Part shown: positions 6,328 through 9,961 of the stretch, piece after piece
How the letters are laid out: each line of letters opens with the position of its first letter
How positions within the stretch are numbered: the stretch's first letter is position 1
DNA from: Desulfobacterales bacterium
GTDB lineage: Bacteria; Desulfobacterota; Desulfobacteria; Desulfobacterales; C00003060
DNA: 9,961 bases
Assembly (NCBI GenBank): GCA_030668505.1
Contig: DAOUTV010000042.1
Coordinates: forward strand, 1 to 9,961
Direction: 5' to 3'
Notes under the pieces: generated by a model
Databases searched by the model: none
What the model saw: the letters and a program-made list of their open reading frames with translations, nothing else
Told to the model about the DNA's origin: nothing
Position numbers and translations under genes: made by a program

Positions 6328-6394
6328 CCTCAAACCAGATATACTGTTATGACAATATCAAGGCTTGACCACACTCTTTTTTCGTGAAAAACTG

Positions 6395-6400
6395 TATAAT
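6395..6400 (+). promoter_or_regulatory. -10 box before the zinc-module gene
   Basis: A perfect TATAAT lies about 78 bases before ATG 6478. The best -35 match, TTGACC (6365-6370), is 24 bases upstream, too far for standard spacing. The promoter may therefore need an activator or use a poor -35. Its presence suggests the downstream gene is transcribed separately from pit-DUF47. Confidence 0.45.
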
Positions 6401-6477
6401 TCAATAGGTCTTTGTATCACCTGTCAAAGAATTAACGAAAGCACAAGAATCTTTCAAGGCAAAGGAAGGTGGTAAAT

Positions 6478-7167
6478 ATGATTAAGGAACACTACAATGC
6501 CGATTCAACTATAACCTTAGAATATTGTTGTGATTTCTGTGATTACAGCACTACAGACAACAGAGAATCTAGGGGGATTAGGCCCATTATGGAATGTCAT
6601 GCTTGTGGCAGGCACGTGTGCACTGGGCACAGGAAGTTCTATGGAGAAACTTGGCTTGATTCACATAGGGGAATGTATTGTTTAGGGTGCTGGGCAATAG
6701 GTAAAAAATATAGAGACCAGATGATCAGTGTGCAGCATGAAGCATGGGAAAAGGAAAATGATTTGAGGCTTGTGTGGCATCGTGAGGGTAGGGAAGAAAA
6801 AAGGCGCCAGTTGGCAAGACGCCATAGACCCAAACTTGGCAAGATCTTGGTTTCCGAAGGATATATTGATCAAGGGCAACTTGAAACAGCGTTATCAGAG
6901 CAGATGCTCACGCTTGGTCAAGTCTTGGTTCAAGCAGGCCGTATAACGGTTCGAGAATTACAAGAGGCACTGGATTATCAGGAGAAGGTCTCTAGGCAGT
7001 TGGGCGAGATACTCAAGGAGCTTGGGCATTCGACTCCCGAAGATGTTGACTGGGCTTTGAACAGAATAAAGAGAAAGCTGGGAGAGATCCTGAAGGAAGA
7101 GCAGGTACTCTCAGATCATGATCTTCATCGGGCATTGGCTATGCAGAGACGAGAACCCAGCGGATAG
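6478..7167 (+). CDS. Zinc-module protein with four GspE-N/MshEN-type repeats
   Basis: The protein has 229 residues. The N-terminal module has eight spaced ligands: C18-x2-C21, C40-x2-C43, C48-x2-H51 and C68-x2-C71, an order like a two-zinc cross-brace (RING/FYVE-type) fold; C17 and H63 are extra candidates. A charged helical linker (about 80-118) follows. Four 24-residue repeats end the protein: KLGKILVSEGYIDQGQLETA... (119-142), TLGQVLVQAGRITVRELQEA... (145-168), QLGEILKELGHSTPEDVDWA... (174-197) and KLGEILKEEQVLSDHDLHRA... (200-223). They match the LGxxL..xG.(I/L)(T/S)...L..AL..Q pattern of the type II secretion ATPase N-terminal domain, some members of which (MshEN) bind cyclic di-GMP. No ATPase domain is present. 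Start at ATG 6478 follows AAGGAAGGTGG; a GTG nine bases earlier lies inside that site. Function unknown; a cyclic di-GMP sensor or adaptor is an inference. Confidence 0.8.
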   Translation: MIKEHYNADSTITLEYCCDFCDYSTTDNRESRGIRPIMECHACGRHVCTGHRKFYGETWLDSHRGMYCLGCWAIGKKYRDQMISVQHEAWEKENDLRLVWHREGREEKRRQLARRHRPKLGKILVSEGYIDQGQLETALSEQMLTLGQVLVQAGRITVRELQEALDYQEKVSRQLGEILKELGHSTPEDVDWALNRIKRKLGEILKEEQVLSDHDLHRALAMQRREPSG

Positions 7168-7180
7168 TGTGACTCGCTGG

Positions 7181-7223
7181 TTGCCGCGGCAATATAACAA
7201 ATACTCAATACCACTTAATTGAG
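7181..7223. other. Palindromes in the gap between convergent genes
   Basis: A perfect 12-bp palindrome TTGCCGCGGCAA (7181-7192) is followed by CTCAAT (7204-7209) / ATTGAG (7218-7223) around an 8-base loop. They sit between the plus-strand zinc-module gene and the minus-strand CDF gene, where a bidirectional terminator is expected, but no T-run follows on either strand, so termination is uncertain. Confidence 0.3.
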
Positions 7224-7229
7224 CATTGA

Positions 7230-8417
7230 TTAAATAGGATCACGGATTTTCTGAAGGCTACTTTTGATATTTGATAGACTGCCTTTAGATATTATTACGT
7301 CTACACCAGCATCCGAGAATACATAACCCGGGCCTTTTCCCTTAAATCCCTTGGGTGAATAAACAGTGTCCACACCCTTTTCAAGCAACCACTCACTAAC
7401 CTTGATCCCTTTCCCCTTTTCCTCGCCAGCAAAAGGATTACGGTGATACCCTTCGGAAAGAAGTTCACCGCTTTTTTCCCTAACAGTGACAATGTAGAAA
7501 TAAGGGGCATCTCCAAAGTGTTCGGAAAGTCGTTGCCTGTCCTCTGTTAGTGGAACGGCATGGGTGGTTGTTTCCTTTCTTTGTGGCTCATAATGAATTA
7601 ATATATGATCTACCTTTGAGACCTGCTGTCTAATTTCCTTTTCAACTTTACGACTTACCAAATATGCCTTCTCTAGATTATTGGTTTTGATGATAATATC
7701 TGCTTCGATGAACTTGAAAGAGCCTGAGTTCCTCCCCCACAGTGCGTTAATGGAGGCAACCTGAGGTTCTTTCATGATGGTTGTTTTCACACAGTCCATG
7801 GTTTCGAAATCGATTGAAGCATCGAGAAGCACCCGAATCGCATCAAGGAAAATGACACCACCTGCCTTGAAAATGAAGATAACTACCAGGAGAGCTGCAA
7901 TTCTGTCCAGGTTGTAGCCAAAGCATCCACCTACCAGGCTAACTAGGATCACAGAAGAGGAAAACATGTCTGTACGAATATGCAGGGCATCGGCAATGAG
8001 ACTTGGAGAACCAATCTCCTTCCCCCGTTTCAGTTCGTAACGAGAGAAGACGAACGTAATTGCAATGGTCAAGAGCACCCCAGCTATGGCGTAAGGAAGA
8101 CGTTCGATTTTAAGAGACTGTCGTTGGAAAAAAACCGTATCTATGATTTTGTAACCGGCAAAGAATATGAATATGGACGAGAGTAAAGAAACAAAGTTTT
8201 CAACCTTGTATAGCCCGTATGGGAAGCTTTTCGATTTTCGTCTGGATATTCTTATCCCTGCGAGCACCGTCATCGATGAAATTACATCGGTAGACGAATG
8301 GATGGCATCAGCAACAAGGGCTACCGATCCAGACAAAAACGAGAGGAAGGCTTTAATTCCTACGAGAAGCAGGTTTACCCCAACAGAATAAACCCCTATT
8401 TTTTCACCTTGATCCAT
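7230..8417 (-). CDS. Cation diffusion facilitator (CDF) metal transporter fused to a NifX-like domain
   Basis: The protein has 395 residues from ATG 8417. CDF proteins export divalent metals (Zn, Fe, Mn, Cd, Co) in exchange for protons. Metal-site motifs lie in transmembrane helices 2 and 5: DAIHSSTD (H40xxxD44) and DALHIRTD (H146xxxD150), with PYGLYKVEN (66-74) between them. The HxxxD pair is common in zinc-type members, but specificity cannot be read from this alone. Residues about 203-280 form the usual cytoplasmic domain, ending VDHILIHYEP. Residues about 287-378 are a NifX/NifB-C-like (FeMo-cofactor accessory) domain: HFGDAPYFYIVTV, NPFAGEEKGKGIKVSEWLL, GKGPGYVFSDAGVDVII. Start: a TTG extends the frame to 8471, but the ATG fits the family. 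It has no clear ribosome site, and a -10-like TATAAA lies only 10 bases upstream, so a near-leaderless transcript is possible. A MITE lies upstream at 8542-8687. Confidence 0.9.
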   Translation of the reverse strand: MDQGEKIGVYSVGVNLLLVGIKAFLSFLSGSVALVADAIHSSTDVISSMTVLAGIRISRRKSKSFPYGLYKVENFVSLLSSIFIFFAGYKIIDTVFFQRQSLKIERLPYAIAGVLLTIAITFVFSRYELKRGKEIGSPSLIADALHIRTDMFSSSVILVSLVGGCFGYNLDRIAALLVVIFIFKAGGVIFLDAIRVLLDASIDFETMDCVKTTIMKEPQVASINALWGRNSGSFKFIEADIIIKTNNLEKAYLVSRKVEKEIRQQVSKVDHILIHYEPQRKETTTHAVPLTEDRQRLSEHFGDAPYFYIVTVREKSGELLSEGYHRNPFAGEEKGKGIKVSEWLLEKGVDTVYSPKGFKGKGPGYVFSDAGVDVIISKGSLSNIKSSLQKIRDPI

Positions 8418-8533
8418 AACACACGAATTTATAAGGTTTGAAGATTTCTGCCAAGAACCCGACCAAGCCAACCAGAAGATTCTTCAAGAAATTAATAAGG
8501 AGATTCTGGTGTGAATAGACAAACACTTCTCAA

Positions 8534-8695
8534 CTATCAATTCAATGTCATTAACTTAAGAACCGTTCCTTTAAGGTCCCCCTTTAAAAAAGGGGGATTT
8601 AGGGGGATTTTCAAACTCTTCAAAGAAATCCCCCCCGCGCCCCTGTAGAAAAGGAGGGAGATTTTGTGATTAAGTTAATGACATTGACTACCAAT
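8534..8695. mobile_element. Small MITE with 18-bp terminal inverted repeats and 8-bp target duplication
   Basis: TCAATGTCATTAACTTAA (8542-8559) and TTAAGTTAATGACATTGA (8670-8687) are perfect inverted repeats bounding a 146-bp unit. Directly outside lie CTATCAAT (8534-8541) and CTACCAAT (8688-8695), an 8-bp direct repeat with one mismatch, as expected for a target-site duplication. The core holds a strong hairpin, GTCCCCCTTT/AAAGGGGGAT, plus GGGGGATTT and AAATCCCCCC runs, a GC-rich motif widely repeated in proteobacterial genomes. There is no room for a transposase, so it is non-autonomous. It sits just after the AI-2E stop codon (the last stop base is in the duplication) and upstream of the CDF gene, where its hairpin could end transcription. 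Confidence 0.8.
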
Positions 8696-9777
8696 TATGA
8701 TTCACTTTCGGAGGGACGATCATCAGTTGCTCTATTGTTTGATTTGAAAATAATTTCCGGTCCAAGCAATACAGCCAACCAACGTGTATCATCACTGCTG
8801 TCCAGAGCCATCTTTGCGGTAATTGTTAAAGGTACGGACAACAACATGCCGACCGGGCCGAGGACCCACCCCCAGAATAGAAGAGAAAGAAAAACAACCA
8901 GAGTTGAAAGACCAAGACCACGGCCCATAAAACGCGGCTCGATAACGCTGCCCATCAATAGATTTATCACTACATACCCGGCTGCGGCTACGCCAGCCCT
9001 AACAAAACCTAGCTGGATAATTGCGAGAAGTACTGCCGGCACTGCCGAGATAATGGAACCGATATTTGGAATATAGTTCAATGCAAAGGCCAAAAGACCC
9101 CAAAGCAATGGATAATCAACACCGATGACGATGAGCCAGATGGCAACTATGATACCAGTCGCAAGACTGACCAGTGTCTTGATAGCCATATAGTGCTTAA
9201 CATTGCTGATAAAATTATCGAAACGAACCAGCGAGGTCTCGGGCCCCCCCAATACTGTGCGCAACTTTGCAGGAAAGCTTGAGGCTTCTAGCAGGATAAA
9301 AATCACAGTCATCAGAATTAGAAAACCGTTTGCAAGCACGTTGCCCAGGCCGTTAAGCAAAGTGGCAACAAGTTTCATGGCTGCCCCCGGGTCAAATATT
9401 TCCGTCACTGCAAGGCCGGAAATATCGACACCAAGCTTCTCAAGCCAGCTCATTACTAAAGTGGTTTGTTGTTTAAGTTTTGCCTCATAGACTGGAAGGT
9501 CTCTCGAAAAATCCTGTACCGAAGATCCAACCAGACCTGCCATCAATAATCCAATAAAGAGAACTCCAAGGATTACGACTAGGAGGGCAAGCCATGTAGA
9601 CAAGCCTTTACGCTGCAACCAAAACAACGGTGATGCACTGATGATAGCGATGAATGCAGCCAAGAGGAACGGGACAAGAATGACTTGAGCTGCACTCATG
9701 CCTGCTACCACAATGACAAAGGCTGCAATGGTTAGCAGAATTTGAGACCCTTTTGCTTTGTGATTAATTACATTCAT
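8695..9777 (-). CDS. AI-2E family (PerM/TqsA-like, UPF0118) membrane transporter
   Basis: This 360-residue, full-length member is an integral membrane protein with about seven to eight helices: two near residues 12-48, one at 60-84, one at 147-165, and a C-terminal cluster from 197 to 323. Family hallmarks are clear: FALNYIPNIGSIISAVPAVLLA (split as FALNYIPNIG at 231-240 and SIISAVPAVLLA at 241-252), EPRFMGRGLGLSTLVVFLS (280-298) and FWGWVLGPVGMLLSVPLT (301-318). A soluble segment (about 85-140) separates the halves. Members have been linked to autoinducer-2 export or to sodium/proton antiport, so the substrate is not predictable. Start ATG 9777 has GGGG upstream at 6-9 bases. It lies 34 bases after asnA on the same strand, suggesting co-transcription. 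Its C-terminal tail is polar (RATDDRPSESES), and a MITE abuts the stop. Confidence 0.92.
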   Translation of the reverse strand: MNVINHKAKGSQILLTIAAFVIVVAGMSAAQVILVPFLLAAFIAIISASPLFWLQRKGLSTWLALLVVILGVLFIGLLMAGLVGSSVQDFSRDLPVYEAKLKQQTTLVMSWLEKLGVDISGLAVTEIFDPGAAMKLVATLLNGLGNVLANGFLILMTVIFILLEASSFPAKLRTVLGGPETSLVRFDNFISNVKHYMAIKTLVSLATGIIVAIWLIVIGVDYPLLWGLLAFALNYIPNIGSIISAVPAVLLAIIQLGFVRAGVAAAGYVVINLLMGSVIEPRFMGRGLGLSTLVVFLSLLFWGWVLGPVGMLLSVPLTITAKMALDSSDDTRWLAVLLGPEIIFKSNNRATDDRPSESES

Positions 9778-9811
9778 GAACTATACCCCATTGAATCTTG
9801 AAGACCCGTGT

Positions 9812-9961
9812 TCACTCCAGGACATGGATATTCTTTTTCTTACACATTTCCTTAAGCACCTTTGGCCATACAGTAACACTTACTTCTCCTATGTGGGCCT
9901 TATTGAGCAGAAGCATCTGGGTTCGGGACTGCCCAATGCCGCCACCAATACTGAGCGGGAT
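9812..9961 (-). CDS. asnA: Aspartate-ammonia ligase AsnA, C-terminal part (cut by window edge)
   Basis: The last 49 residues and the stop are present; the 5' part lies beyond the right edge. The enzyme makes asparagine from aspartate, ammonia and ATP (releasing AMP and pyrophosphate) and is related to class II aminoacyl-tRNA synthetases. The visible IPLSIGGGIGQSRTQMLLL contains the GGGIGQSR motif-3-type ATP-binding segment, and NKAHIGEVSVTVWP is the characteristic C-terminal end (compare HIG-V----VWP in AsnA). The frame runs exactly to the window edge without a stop. A short basic tail (KEMCKKKNIHVLE) ends the protein. The AI-2E transporter gene follows 34 bases downstream, with no terminator visible between them. 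Confidence 0.92.
   Translation of the reverse strand: MPLSIGGGIGQSRTQMLLLNKAHIGEVSVTVWPKVLKEMCKKKNIHVLE

Noticed and set aside
6343..6394. Terminator after the DUF47 gene (GATAT...ATATC, TTTTTTCGTGAAAAA)
   Set aside because: The stems are short and AT-rich without a GC stem followed by T-run, and the second overlaps the likely promoter of the next gene.
8511..8648. Plus-strand frame starting GTG after AAGGAG, reading PLRSPFKKGGFRGI
   Set aside because: It is produced by translation of the MITE core, a GC-rich repeat that gives similar spurious peptides in many genomes; the frame spans the inverted repeat.
1..9961. CRISPR array, tRNA, rRNA or prophage genes
   Set aside because: I saw no regularly spaced direct repeats, no tRNA T-arm in a cloverleaf context, no rRNA-like sequence and no phage or integrase proteins.

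Overview
The window looks like chromosomal DNA of an anaerobic, Gram-negative bacterium, most likely in the Desulfobacterota (former Deltaproteobacteria). This is inferred from a selenocysteine-lyase-like desulfurase, an MlaD/MCE-type lipoprotein, a Pit transporter with a soluble C-terminal extension next to a DUF47 partner, a CDF transporter fused to a NifX-like domain, and short GC-rich palindromic elements between genes. No marker gene fixes the species.

Layout. Positions 1-1154 hold the end of a probable upstream reading frame (ATGA overlap) and a complete PLP-dependent cysteine desulfurase / selenocysteine lyase-like gene. Positions 1155-2338 hold no convincing protein gene. They do contain two tandem, co-linear small RNA cassettes, each made of a TATAAA box, a GAGG/CCTC-closed hairpin and a strong intrinsic terminator, followed by an AT-rich stretch with an open frame that has no start codon (possible gene remnant). 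An MCE-domain lipoprotein (2339-3013) is followed by a palindromic MITE-like element (3073-3258). Next come a Pit phosphate transporter (3342-5579) and a DUF47/PhoU-like partner (5623-6327) in one operon. A separately promoted gene (6478-7167) encodes a protein with an eight-ligand zinc module followed by four GspE-N/MshEN-type repeats. On the minus strand lie a CDF metal exporter with a C-terminal NifX-like domain (8417-7230), a small MITE with 18-bp terminal inverted repeats and an 8-bp imperfect target duplication (8534-8695), an AI-2E family transporter (9777-8695), and the C-terminal 49 residues of asparagine synthetase AsnA running off the right edge.

How the parts relate. The clear functional unit is Pit plus DUF47, a low-affinity phosphate (or metal-phosphate) importer with its usual PhoU-like companion. 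asnA and the AI-2E gene are 34 bases apart on one strand and may be co-transcribed. The other genes look like single units. The best candidates for something undescribed are the tandem small RNAs at about 1461-1845 and the zinc-module plus GspE-N-repeat protein.
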